Shown piece after piece: positions 1-6,220 of a stretch of DNA of 6,220 nucleotides. How positions within the stretch are numbered: the stretch's first letter is position 1; every line of letters starts with the position of its first letter. The position numbers and the translations under genes were made by a program. This stretch comes from Flectobacillus sp. GTDB taxonomy: Bacteria > Bacteroidota > Bacteroidia > Cytophagales > Spirosomataceae. The notes under the pieces were generated by a model that had not been told where the DNA came from, did no database searches, and saw only the letters and a list, made by a program, of their open reading frames with translations. The stretch is taken from positions 1-6,220 of the forward strand of contig JARXAV010000286.1 in the NCBI GenBank assembly GCA_029865665.1. The letters are read 5' to 3'.

Positions 1-1
1 T

Positions 2-955
2 AACGGCTGGGTCGGTAGCTTTTGGATAAGAGAAATGGGCTGTCATAATCCCTTGCTGCTTGAGGTATTCGTGTAAATCCGCTTCTCTAGTGCAATAACA
101 AGGATAATTATCGAAATAATCAAAAGGATGATTTAGCGGTAGTTTTTGGTTGAAATAGCTTATATTATCTTTCAACTGTTTCTGTTGTTGCCAAAATAAC
201 GATTGCCCTTTTGTATAGGCAAATAGCAAAGCGGGCATCATGGGGGATGCACCCGAAAACATCGTCATGCTACGAATAAACTCGATACGCTCTTGGTTAC
301 CCAGAATAATTCCTCCAGGCATTCCCATCGCTTTGTTTAAGGAAGAAGTAATAATTACCTCTGTTTGTGATTGATAAATCGCTGGCGGAATGCCAATCCC
401 TAGACTGTGAGACGCATCAATGACGACAAGAATCTCTTTGTTTTTGGGTAAATGCTCTATCCAGTCAAACGAAAGTTCTTCTACGTAGGGCGAAGCGACG
501 GAATCACTATAAATGACAATTCGCTTGGAAGGATGTGCTTCTATTTGTTGATTCAGTTGGGTGACCCAATCTGAAAAGCTTAGTTTGGGAATCACTGTTG
601 ATTCGTCCCAAAGGGCAGGATGTGTTTTAGGGCTATAAATGGGCTGATAACCTTGCTGTTTACATAAAGATACGATAAGTTGTCCCGCTAACATTCCAGA
701 AGATACTGTCAAAGAAGCTTGGGTGTTGAATTCAGATGCTAATAGTTGTTCTGCTTCTTCATAGACTGCTAAACGTACATTATTATTACGTGAACTTCCC
801 CACGATGTTCCGTATTGCTGTATTCCTTCCGCTACTAAAGCTTTAAAATCAGGTAGCTGTGCCATTCCCAAATAAGAAGTACCACTAAACCAGCGAAAGG
901 TTTCATTTGAACTGACAAGAATATTACTGGGTAGTTGCTTTGTGTAATGAATCAT
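2..955 (-). CDS. PLP-dependent alpha-oxoamine synthase-like / class I-II aminotransferase-fold enzyme (3' part outside window)
   Basis: This frame is open from an ATG at 953-955 to the left edge with no stop (318 codons). It is a fold-type I PLP enzyme resembling BioF/Kbl. Residues 28-60 carry the N-terminal signature (SYLGMAQLP, then YGTSWGSSR). SSGMLAGQ at 85-92 fits the cofactor-phosphate loop, and H112 (THPALWD) fits the ring-stacking His. D180 in DASHS should bind the pyridine nitrogen, with H183 three residues on. K208 in SSLNKAMG is the expected Schiff-base lysine. The family is usually 360-400 aa, so about 50-80 residues and the substrate-carboxylate Arg lie outside. The start is fixed by position: the epimerase stop codon directly precedes the ATG, so the two genes are probably translationally coupled. 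No biotin or threonine-degradation genes are nearby, so true BioF or Kbl activity is not supported. Fold assignment is firm; the reaction (acyl-CoA condensation, aldol cleavage or transamination) is unknown. Confidence 0.88.
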   Translation of the reverse strand, partial: MIHYTKQLPSNILVSSNETFRWFSGTSYLGMAQLPDFKALVAEGIQQYGTSWGSSRNNNVRLAVYEEAEQLLASEFNTQASLTVSSGMLAGQLIVSLCKQQGYQPIYSPKTHPALWDESTVIPKLSFSDWVTQLNQQIEAHPSKRIVIYSDSVASPYVEELSFDWIEHLPKNKEILVVIDASHSLGIGIPPAIYQSQTEVIITSSLNKAMGMPGGIILGNQERIEFIRSMTMFSGASPMMPALLFAYTKGQSLFWQQQKQLKDNISYFNQKLPLNHPFDYFDNYPCYCTREADLHEYLKQQGIMTAHFSYPKATDPAV

Positions 956-1975
956 TTACTTAGCGATTAAGGTTGCTCCTGTACCATTTTCGTTGGCATA
1001 ATACACCTTTCCGTAGTCGATGGTTACACCCGTTGAAATTTGGTCATCCACCAATAAAATACCGTCCATATCTACATAGTCTAGCAGGGGGAGGAGTTGA
1101 GCAATTGCCGAACAGCCAATATTTGATTCGGTCATACAGCCTACCATAATTTTCAAATCAAGTTTACGTGCATGGTCAATCATGCGACGTGCAGGGGTAA
1201 GTCCGCCACATTTCATCAGTTTGATATTAATGCCATGAAAGAAACCGTAACAACGAGCTACATCTTCTTCTACAATACAACTTTCATCGGCAATAATTGG
1301 CAAAACGGATTCTTCAAATACTCGTTTCATTCCTTCCCAGTTATCGGCCTTCATTGGTTGTTCGATAAATTCAACACCTAACTTTTTGAGTTCGATAGCG
1401 TTGTGGAGGGTTTCCTCTACACCCCAAGCGGTATTGGCATCTACCCGAAAAACAGCATCCGTATGTTTTCTTAATTCTTCTACAATACGAATGTCCTCTT
1501 TTGTTCCCAGTTTAATTTTATACAGTGGAAAAGGCATTTCCTTCATTTTTTTCACCATCGTTTCAATGCTGTCGATGCCGATGGTGTAATCCGTAATGGG
1601 GTTATTACTTGGGTCTAAGTTCCATGCCTGATAAAGCGGTTTTCCCAGTTTTTTAGCCCAAAGATCTGTAGCTGCCATATCTAGTGCAGAAAGAGCAAAA
1701 GGATGGTCGTCTTTCAATATAGGAGCTACTAAATTCCAAAGATGTGTTGGGTCGGTGAGCGTGTAAGAAGTTAATAGCGAACGAACCTCTTCGAGTTGTG
1801 CTTTCATCTTGGCAATGGTAACACCATAGTAGGGCGTTTCGGTAGCTTCGCCGTAGCCACTGAGGTCTCCGTCTTTTAATTCAACAATGAGCGTTGGTTG
1901 AATATCCCGAGATTCGTGGGTAATGGTAAACGTATGTCTAAGCGGTAAATTGAAGGTATGAATAAATAAGTCCAT
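956..1975 (-). CDS. dipeptide epimerase (enolase superfamily, L-Ala-D/L-Glu epimerase type)
   Basis: This 339-aa cytosolic enzyme, of normal family length, would epimerise the alpha-carbon of the second residue of a dipeptide, using Mg2+. The capping domain spans about residues 1-115 and the barrel about 125-320. The catalytic set is complete: K153 and K155 (YKIKLG) on one face; metal ligands D179 (RVDANTAW), E205 (FIEQP) and D230 (IADES); K252 (NIKLMKCGG) on the opposite face; and the substrate ammonium-binding DxD at D302/D304 (VDMDG). This K-x-K plus opposite Lys plus DxD pattern marks the dipeptide epimerase branch rather than muconate cycloisomerase or o-succinylbenzoate synthase. The exact dipeptide is not readable from sequence; relatives in Cytophagales are known to accept dipeptides other than Ala-Glu. 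The ATG at 1973-1975 lies just before the capping domain, with an A-rich leader (CAACAAACGA) and no clear Shine-Dalgarno. It heads the minus-strand unit and abuts the PLP-enzyme gene with zero spacing. Confidence 0.93.
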   Translation of the reverse strand: MDLFIHTFNLPLRHTFTITHESRDIQPTLIVELKDGDLSGYGEATETPYYGVTIAKMKAQLEEVRSLLTSYTLTDPTHLWNLVAPILKDDHPFALSALDMAATDLWAKKLGKPLYQAWNLDPSNNPITDYTIGIDSIETMVKKMKEMPFPLYKIKLGTKEDIRIVEELRKHTDAVFRVDANTAWGVEETLHNAIELKKLGVEFIEQPMKADNWEGMKRVFEESVLPIIADESCIVEEDVARCYGFFHGINIKLMKCGGLTPARRMIDHARKLDLKIMVGCMTESNIGCSAIAQLLPLLDYVDMDGILLVDDQISTGVTIDYGKVYYANENGTGATLIAK

Positions 1976-2002
1976 TCGTTTGTTGATTTTAAGTTGGTGT
2001 CT

Positions 2003-2010
2003 TAAATATA
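2003..2010 (-). promoter_or_regulatory. possible -7 box for the epimerase/PLP-enzyme unit
   Basis: Read on the minus strand this is TATATTTA, one mismatch from the Bacteroidota -7 consensus TAnnTTTG. It lies 27 bp upstream of the epimerase ATG. No convincing TTTG-type -33 element sits 17-23 bp further upstream. In such AT-rich DNA a near match can occur by chance, so this is only a candidate. Confidence 0.22.
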
Positions 2011-2132
2011 CAAGGAAAAAGCCTTACATAGCTTTGAAAGGATTGTATAGTAGCCGATAAATTTAGGTATGTATTGATAATTGTTATTTAGTAAACGATT
2101 TGTGTCAGGATATGAATTTTAAATATCTGCAT

Positions 2133-2140
2133 TATATTTG
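2133..2140 (+). promoter_or_regulatory. candidate Bacteroidota -7 promoter box for the transporter-esterase-AtuA operon
   Basis: TATATTTG matches the TAnnTTTG -7 consensus of Bacteroidota primary sigma factors exactly. It would place the transcription start near 2147 and leave a leader of roughly 27 nt before the ATG at 2174. The -33 element is weak: TATG at 2111-2114 sits 18 bp upstream, while a perfect TTTG at 2099-2102 is too distant (30 bp gap). Confidence 0.45.
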
Positions 2141-2173
2141 GCACTTAATTTATCCAAAAACAAATCATAATCT

Positions 2174-3469
2174 ATGTTAGCAATTTTAGGTTTCCTGAAT
2201 ATTGTACTTTTTTTAGTACTCATTATTAGTAAACGAATGTCGGTAATGACGGCTCTGGTCATTACTCCACTAATCATAGGTCTTCTTGCAGGTTTTAGCC
2301 CGAAAGAGTTAGGTGAATTTGCCTTGGTAGGTATCAAACAAGTAGCTCCGACAGGTATTTTACTCACCTTTGCCGTATTGTATTTTGCCACGATGCTCGA
2401 TGTGGGTTTATTTGATCCTGTTATCGGTTTTATTATTAAAATAGTGAAAGGTGACCCTTTGAAAGTCATTATGGGAACGGCTATTTTAACGATGATTGTT
2501 CATCTCGATGGTGATGGTACAGCTACTTTTATGATTGTCCTTTCTGCTTTTCTTCCTATTTATAAACGCTTGAAAATTAACAAGCTGATTCTTCCTTGTA
2601 TTGTTGCCTTATCGGTAGGCCCGATGCACCTAGTTCCGTGGTCGGGTACGTCTGCAAGGGCGATTTCTACCTTAAAAAGCGATGTTGTTCATATTTTTAA
2701 TCCTAATATTCCTGCGATTATTGGGGGGCTATTTTGGGTACTTGGCGTTGCGTATTGGTTGGGCTTAAAAGAACGTAAACGCTTAGGAATTGTGGCGATT
2801 GATTATAGTTATCATGAAAATTTATCGGATGAACAACGGTTATTGAAACGCCCTAAGTTGATTAGTGTAAACGCTATATTAACGATTGCATTGTTGATTT
2901 GTCTTGTCAAAGGCTGGCTTCCTGCACCAGTGCTATTTGTGGTGGCGAGTATGGTTGCTTTGCTTATCAATTATCCAAAGATTACCGACCAGCAAGCTAT
3001 TTTCAAAAGTCATGGAATGAATATTTTTATGGTTTCCAGTATGATTTTTGCCGCAGGAATTTTCTCAGGAATTCTTACTGGTTCAAAAATGATTGAAGAA
3101 ATGGCAACCACTTTAGTCGGAATTATTCCGAACGAACACGCACGCTTATTACCTCTTATAACCGCAGTAACAAGTCTGCCTGCTAGTATCTTGTTTACGC
3201 CTGATGCCTATTATTTTGGAGTAGTGCCAATCCTTAGTAATACGGCTACTCAATTTGGTATTGACCCCAACGAGATAGGGAGGGCTGCGTTGTTAGGGCA
3301 AATGACTGTAGGTTTTCCGATTAGTCCCCTGACAGCTTCTACTTTTTTGTTGATAGGTTTGGCAGAAGTTGATTTAGGGGAACATCAACGGTTTGTCTTT
3401 AAGTGGGCATTTGGAACAACGCTTGTGATGACAATCGTCGCTTTACTAACAGGTTCAATTCATCTTTAA
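2174..3469 (+). CDS. CitMHS-family citrate/organic-acid transporter
   Basis: This 431-aa inner-membrane permease is very close to the usual length of the CitMHS family (B. subtilis CitM/CitH type), which takes up citrate-like acids, often as metal complexes, with protons. The whole chain is hydrophobic, with roughly 11-12 segments (for example 3-18, 24-41, 59-77, 98-110, 117-131, 138-154, 180-197, 232-266, 283-300, 326-342, 372-396 and 411-428). Family signatures are GLFDP (78-82), KGDPLKVIMGTA (92-103), LDGDGTATFM (111-120), PWSGTSARA (155-163), FTPDAYYFGVVPI (341-353) and PLTAST (385-390). A charged loop at about 198-229 is the likely central cytoplasmic loop. The start is well bounded: an in-frame TAA at 2168-2170 lies just upstream and this is the first ATG after it; no Shine-Dalgarno is visible. 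It is first in a four-gene operon. The substrate is not determined by sequence; tricarballylate-like or branched dicarboxylates are alternatives to citrate. Confidence 0.92.
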   Translation: MLAILGFLNIVLFLVLIISKRMSVMTALVITPLIIGLLAGFSPKELGEFALVGIKQVAPTGILLTFAVLYFATMLDVGLFDPVIGFIIKIVKGDPLKVIMGTAILTMIVHLDGDGTATFMIVLSAFLPIYKRLKINKLILPCIVALSVGPMHLVPWSGTSARAISTLKSDVVHIFNPNIPAIIGGLFWVLGVAYWLGLKERKRLGIVAIDYSYHENLSDEQRLLKRPKLISVNAILTIALLICLVKGWLPAPVLFVVASMVALLINYPKITDQQAIFKSHGMNIFMVSSMIFAAGIFSGILTGSKMIEEMATTLVGIIPNEHARLLPLITAVTSLPASILFTPDAYYFGVVPILSNTATQFGIDPNEIGRAALLGQMTVGFPISPLTASTFLLIGLAEVDLGEHQRFVFKWAFGTTLVMTIVALLTGSIHL

Positions 3470-3480
3470 TTTTTATCCCA

Positions 3481-4500
3481 ATGAAACGATTTTATACCCT
3501 TGCACTAGTTTTATTAGTAGCTCAATTTACGTTTGCTCAAGAGGGCAAAGTGGTGAGTTTTTTTATCAATGCAAAAACGCTTCAGAATACTGGTGGCGAA
3601 AATCCGGCACGAAAGGTATCGGTCTATCTTCCTCCAAATTATGAGACATCCTCGCAAGGTTTTCCTGTGTTATATTATTTGCATGGTTTTATGGGAACCG
3701 ATAGTATCAGTCCAAGTATGAAGCGAATATTGGATTTAGGAATTCAAAAAAAGAAAATACGTCCATTTATTTTTGTGATAGCCAATCAGTACACCTTGTT
3801 TGAAGGGAGTTTTTACAGTAATTCCCCTCTGACAGGTAATTGGTCTGACTTTACGGCAAAAGAGTTGGTAAGCTATATCGACTCCCACTTTAAAACATTG
3901 CCCAGTCGTGAAAGTAGAGGAATGTGTGGGCATTCGATGGGAGGGTATGGTGCGATAAAAACTGCGATGCTTTTTCCTGATGTATTTAGTAGTTTGTACG
4001 CACTAAGTCCGGGGTTAATGGCATTTGTTAAAGAATTTGGAGCGAATAGTCCTGCTTATAAAGAGCTTGGTAGCATCTCCACTAAAGGGCAACTAAAAGC
4101 AAGTTATTACCCCAAAGTATTGGTGGCAGTTGGGAGAGCTTGGTCGCCTAATGCTCAAAAACCGCCTTTTTATTGCGATTTTCCATTTAGCTATGAAGGC
4201 GAAAAGCTGCATATTAATCAGGAGGTTTTGAATAAATGGCAAGAAAATATGCCCGTTTACATGGTTGAACGTTATGCCGATAATCTCCGAAAATTGACTG
4301 CTATTAAAGTAGATTGGGGACGAAATGATGCGGCTCGTTTTCCAATACAAATTGGGATGTTTAGTCAGAAATTAGAAAACTTAGGAATTAACCATTATGC
4401 TGAAGAGTATATAGGCGATCATGGGAATAAACTTTGGACGGAAGACGGACGTATTCTGAATGATCTATTACCCTTTTTTAACGATTTTTTAACGTTTTAA
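3481..4500 (+). CDS. secreted alpha/beta-hydrolase esterase (esterase D/Fes-like, PF00756 type)
   Basis: This 339-aa exported serine hydrolase opens with a classic signal peptide: MKR, a hydrophobic core (FYTLALVLLVAQF), and a likely signal peptidase I cut after A19 (FTFA then QEG). No lipobox Cys is present, so it is periplasmic or released rather than a lipoprotein. The fold shows VSVYLPPNY (46-54), the oxyanion-hole strand LHGFMGTD (67-74), the nucleophile elbow GHSMGGYG with S152, the probable acid D283 (GRND; D278 is an alternative) and H314 (GDHGNKLW). Family members cleave acetyl, feruloyl or other short acyl esters; which one applies here cannot be read. The frame is also open upstream to an ATG at 3403, but that start would overlap the transporter gene by 67 bp and bury the signal peptide, so 3481 is preferred. 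The gene sits 11 bp after the transporter stop and 11 bp before the AtuA gene, implying co-transcription. Confidence 0.92.
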   Translation: MKRFYTLALVLLVAQFTFAQEGKVVSFFINAKTLQNTGGENPARKVSVYLPPNYETSSQGFPVLYYLHGFMGTDSISPSMKRILDLGIQKKKIRPFIFVIANQYTLFEGSFYSNSPLTGNWSDFTAKELVSYIDSHFKTLPSRESRGMCGHSMGGYGAIKTAMLFPDVFSSLYALSPGLMAFVKEFGANSPAYKELGSISTKGQLKASYYPKVLVAVGRAWSPNAQKPPFYCDFPFSYEGEKLHINQEVLNKWQENMPVYMVERYADNLRKLTAIKVDWGRNDAARFPIQIGMFSQKLENLGINHYAEEYIGDHGNKLWTEDGRILNDLLPFFNDFLTF

Positions 4501-4511
4501 TAGCTACAGGA

Positions 4512-5837
4512 ATGTTACCTAAGAAAATACGAATTGGATGTGGAGCAGGTTTTTCGGGAGACCGTATCGAACCTGCAATACTCTTGGCTGAAAAAGGAAA
4601 TTTAGATTATTTAGTACTTGAGTGCCTTGCTGAACGAACGATTGGCTTGGCTCAAAAACGTAAATTAGAAAATCCAGAAAAAGGCTATGATCCCTTGTTA
4701 GAAAGGCGTTTAACGCCACTATTACCCTTAATTGTTGCCAATAAAATTCGACTTATTACGAATATGGGAGCAGCTAATCCTTTAGCAGCGGCAAGGAAAG
4801 TGGTTGAAATTGCCCGTAATTTGGGCTTGTCTTTACGAGTGGTTGCTGTGACAGGAGACGACGTTTTTGAGCAGCTAGACCCTTCCTCGTTAGCGATGGA
4901 AACCCAACAACCTTTGAATGCTTCAGGAGAATTAATTTCTGCCAATGCTTATATTGGTGTAGAGGGAGTTTTAGAAGCCTTATCGCTTAATCCCGATGTG
5001 ATTATCACAGGAAGAGTCGCTGACCCATCCTTATTTTTAGCTCCGATGATGCACGAATTTGGTTGGAAAGCGACGGATTATGATTTACTGGGAAAAGGAA
5101 CCGTCATAGGACATTTACTAGAATGTGCTGGTCAGATAGCAGGCGGTTATTTTGCTGACCCTATTAAAAAACCTGTGCCTGATATGGCCAATTTAGGTCA
5201 TCCTTTTGCTGATGTTTTTGTCGATGGAACAGCCGTGATTAGTAAAGTGGAAGGAACGGGTGGACTTATTAATTTACAAACGGTAAAAGAACAATTATTA
5301 TACGAAGTCATCAATCCTTCGGCTTATTATACCCCCGATGTGATTGCAGACTTTACGACGGTTCAGCTAAAAGAAATAGCTACAAATCAGGTTCTTGTAT
5401 CAGGAGGAGGAGGGAATCCAAAGCCAGAAACGTATAAAGTAAGTGTGGGTTACAAAGCCTTTTATTTGGGTGAAGGAGAAATCTCCTATGCAGGGCAAAA
5501 TGCCTTAGAGCGAGCAACATTAGCAGGCGAAATCATGCAAGAACGTTTACAAAACCGTATGAACGAATTGCGAGTTGATTACGTAGGTGTAAATTCTGTA
5601 CATAGAACCAATTTTGAAAGCACTGTTATTCCTTATGAAGTGCGGTTGAGGATTGCAGGAAAAGCTAACTCCGCAGAAGACGCTGCCTTGATTGGGGAAG
5701 AAGTAGAAGCCCTTTACACAAACGGCCCAGCAGGAGGTGGAGGAGTAAAGAAATACGTAACTGAAATAGTGGGTATTATTTCCGTATTAATGAATAGAAC
5801 ATCCATAATTGCTCAAACAACCCTTTTTGAATCATGA
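4512..5837 (+). CDS. AtuA N-terminal domain protein (DUF1446, PF07287)
   Basis: This 441-aa cytosolic protein corresponds to the large N-terminal domain of AtuA, a protein of the acyclic terpene (citronellol/geraniol) utilisation cluster in Pseudomonas; its chemical reaction has not been established. Family blocks visible in order are GCGAGFSGDR (9-18), ITNMGAANP (82-90), VTGDD (113-117), ITGRVADPSLFL (165-176), GHLLECAGQIAGGYFAD (200-216), GTGG (248-251), a poly-Gly turn VSGGGGNPKP (296-305) and GPAGGGGV (405-412). The repeated glycine-rich turns suggest nucleotide, CoA or phosphate binding, which is inference only. In many species one polypeptide of about 590 aa holds both domains; here the chain ends at 441 and the C-terminal domain is a separate overlapping gene. 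The start at 4512 lies two residues before the KIRIGCGAGF block. No geranyl-CoA carboxylase or other atu genes are present, so the symbol atuA and a terpene role are not justified. Confidence 0.9.
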   Translation: MLPKKIRIGCGAGFSGDRIEPAILLAEKGNLDYLVLECLAERTIGLAQKRKLENPEKGYDPLLERRLTPLLPLIVANKIRLITNMGAANPLAAARKVVEIARNLGLSLRVVAVTGDDVFEQLDPSSLAMETQQPLNASGELISANAYIGVEGVLEALSLNPDVIITGRVADPSLFLAPMMHEFGWKATDYDLLGKGTVIGHLLECAGQIAGGYFADPIKKPVPDMANLGHPFADVFVDGTAVISKVEGTGGLINLQTVKEQLLYEVINPSAYYTPDVIADFTTVQLKEIATNQVLVSGGGGNPKPETYKVSVGYKAFYLGEGEISYAGQNALERATLAGEIMQERLQNRMNELRVDYVGVNSVHRTNFESTVIPYEVRLRIAGKANSAEDAALIGEEVEALYTNGPAGGGGVKKYVTEIVGIISVLMNRTSIIAQTTLFES

Positions 5838-6133
5838 AATTATACGACATCGCCCATAGCAGAGCAGGAGATAAAGGGAATATTTCAACCCTTTCGGTGA
5901 TACCCTATGACGAAGCCGATTACGAAATGCTTTGCCAAGAATTAACCGTAGATAAAGTAAAAGCTCATTTGCAAGACATTGTTTCTGGCGAAATTATTCG
6001 TTACGAAATGCCCAATATTGCCTCGCTTTTATTTGTATGTCATAACGCTCTTTTAAGTGGAGTAACGACTTCTCTAGCGATGGACACGCATGGGAAAGCA
6101 TTGAGTTATGCCTTGTTGGAGATGGAGGTTTGA
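5834..6133 (+). CDS. AtuA C-terminal domain protein (stand-alone small partner)
   Basis: This 99-aa protein matches the C-terminal domain usually fused to DUF1446 in full-length AtuA. Hallmarks are the N-terminal AHSRAGDKGN (7-16), RYEMPNI (56-62) and SLAMDTHGKAL (80-90), corresponding to the family pattern AHxRSGDKGN...RYExPN...SLxxDxxGK. The start overlaps the preceding stop as ATGA, giving tight translational coupling and suggesting the two chains are made in equal amounts and form one complex. The protein is complete: the AHxRxGDKG motif begins at residue 7, as expected for a true domain start rather than a frameshift remnant. It has no signal peptide or membrane segment. It is the last gene of the operon; a minus-strand coding frame begins 2 bp later. 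Its own biochemical role is unknown; a subunit or substrate-binding part of the AtuA enzyme is the simplest reading. Confidence 0.87.
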   Translation: MKLYDIAHSRAGDKGNISTLSVIPYDEADYEMLCQELTVDKVKAHLQDIVSGEIIRYEMPNIASLLFVCHNALLSGVTTSLAMDTHGKALSYALLEMEV

Positions 6134-6135
6134 GA

Positions 6136-6219
6136 CTACCCCATCCGATACCTCACCGTTACAATATACCCTTTATTTTGAGGTAATACTTCTACCGTGT
6201 CTTCGATGAGTTCGCAGTG
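6136..6219 (-). CDS. C-terminal end of an unidentified convergent gene (5' part outside window)
   Basis: On the minus strand a frame is open from the right edge to a TAG at 6136-6138, giving 27 residues. The piece contains ELIEDTVEVLP followed by KGYIVTVRYRMG at the terminus. The alternation of polar and hydrophobic residues suggests two beta-strands, like a genuine protein end. The other two minus-strand frames meet stops within this stretch. The stop lies only 2 bp from the AtuA C-terminal gene's stop, a typical convergent arrangement. The fragment is too short to assign a family, and a chance open frame of this length cannot be excluded. Confidence 0.5.
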   Translation of the reverse strand, partial: HCELIEDTVEVLPQNKGYIVTVRYRMG

Positions 6220-6220
6220 G

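Larger units (their letters stand above)
1976..2173. promoter_or_regulatory. divergent intergenic region between the epimerase and transporter genes
   Basis: This 198-bp AT-rich stretch separates two divergently transcribed units, so it must hold both promoters. On the plus strand it contains an exact Bacteroidota -7 box at 2133-2140; on the minus strand there is a one-mismatch version at 2003-2010. A short symmetric element, CTTTGAAAG (2032-2040), lies between them, but it is too small to call an operator. I see no open frame of note, tRNA, riboswitch-like structure or strong hairpin here. Confidence 0.7.

Noticed and set aside
1172..1589. Two plus-strand open frames of about 70 codons inside the epimerase gene
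   Set aside because: Both are antisense to the catalytic core of the epimerase and show no domain, signal or sensible start context.
2071..2090. ATAA-TTG-TTAT inverted repeat in the divergent intergenic region as an operator or terminator
   Set aside because: The stem is only 4 AT pairs, expected by chance in this composition.
2119..2469. Minus-strand open frame of 116 codons across the start of the transporter
   Set aside because: It lies opposite the conserved transporter N-terminus, its product is low-complexity (Ser/Thr/Lys/Ile-rich) with no recognisable motif, and it would cover the promoter region of the plus-strand operon.
2721..2735. Run of six Gs in the transporter, a possible frameshift site
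   Set aside because: The reading frame continues through it with transporter-like hydrophobic sequence on both sides to a normal family length, so there is no break.
3403..3480. Upstream extension of the esterase frame to an ATG at 3403
   Set aside because: It would overlap the transporter gene by 67 bp and add 26 residues of polar, non-conserved sequence before a clear signal peptide; the ATG at 3481 fits both spacing and export.
4685..4945. Minus-strand open frame of 86 codons inside the AtuA gene
   Set aside because: It is antisense to conserved AtuA blocks (ITNMGAANP, VTGDD) and has no motif of its own; a codon-bias shadow.
4512..6133. Labelling this region as the terpene-degradation atu pathway
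   Set aside because: Only AtuA-like domains are present; there is no geranyl-CoA carboxylase, isohexenylglutaconyl-CoA hydratase or terpene dehydrogenase gene, and the neighbours are a carboxylate transporter and an esterase.

Overview
The window looks like part of a Bacteroidota chromosome, most likely Cytophagales (the Spirosoma/Runella/Arcicella/Flectobacillus neighbourhood is my best guess). The reasons are a moderately AT-rich composition (about 60% A+T by eye), the near absence of Shine-Dalgarno sequences before the starts, an exact match to the Bacteroidota -7 box (TAnnTTTG) in the divergent promoter region, and the type of gene content. The placement is an inference, because no marker gene is present. 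There are no RNA genes, mobile elements, CRISPR arrays or long repeats that I can see, and the coding density is high.

Layout. Two gene blocks diverge from a 198-bp AT-rich intergenic region (1976-2173). Leftward (minus strand) are a dipeptide epimerase of the enolase superfamily (956-1975) and, directly abutting it (TAA then ATG with no base between), a PLP-dependent enzyme of the alpha-oxoamine synthase/class I-II aminotransferase fold. The second of these runs off the left edge (2-955, 318 codons visible). Rightward (plus strand) are four tightly spaced genes: a CitMHS-family carboxylate transporter (2174-3469), a secreted alpha/beta-hydrolase esterase (3481-4500), an AtuA N-terminal-domain (DUF1446) protein (4512-5837), and its partner, a separate 99-aa AtuA C-terminal-domain protein (5834-6133) that overlaps it by ATGA. 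Gaps are 11 bp, 11 bp and -4 bp, so this reads as one operon. At the right edge, the last 27 codons of a minus-strand gene (6136-6219) converge on the operon, with only 2 bp between the stop codons.

How the genes may work together. The right-hand operon has the logic of an uptake-and-breakdown unit. A secreted esterase could release an organic acid, a CitMHS permease could import it (members of this family carry citrate or related di/tricarboxylates, often as metal complexes), and the AtuA pair could process it, possibly as a CoA thioester. AtuA is known from acyclic terpene/leucine-type catabolism clusters, but its own reaction is not established. The left-hand pair points to peptide-derived amino acids: the epimerase family interconverts L- and D-residues at the second position of dipeptides such as L-Ala-D/L-Glu from murein. 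Whether the two divergent blocks serve one pathway cannot be decided from the sequence. No transcription regulator lies in the window.
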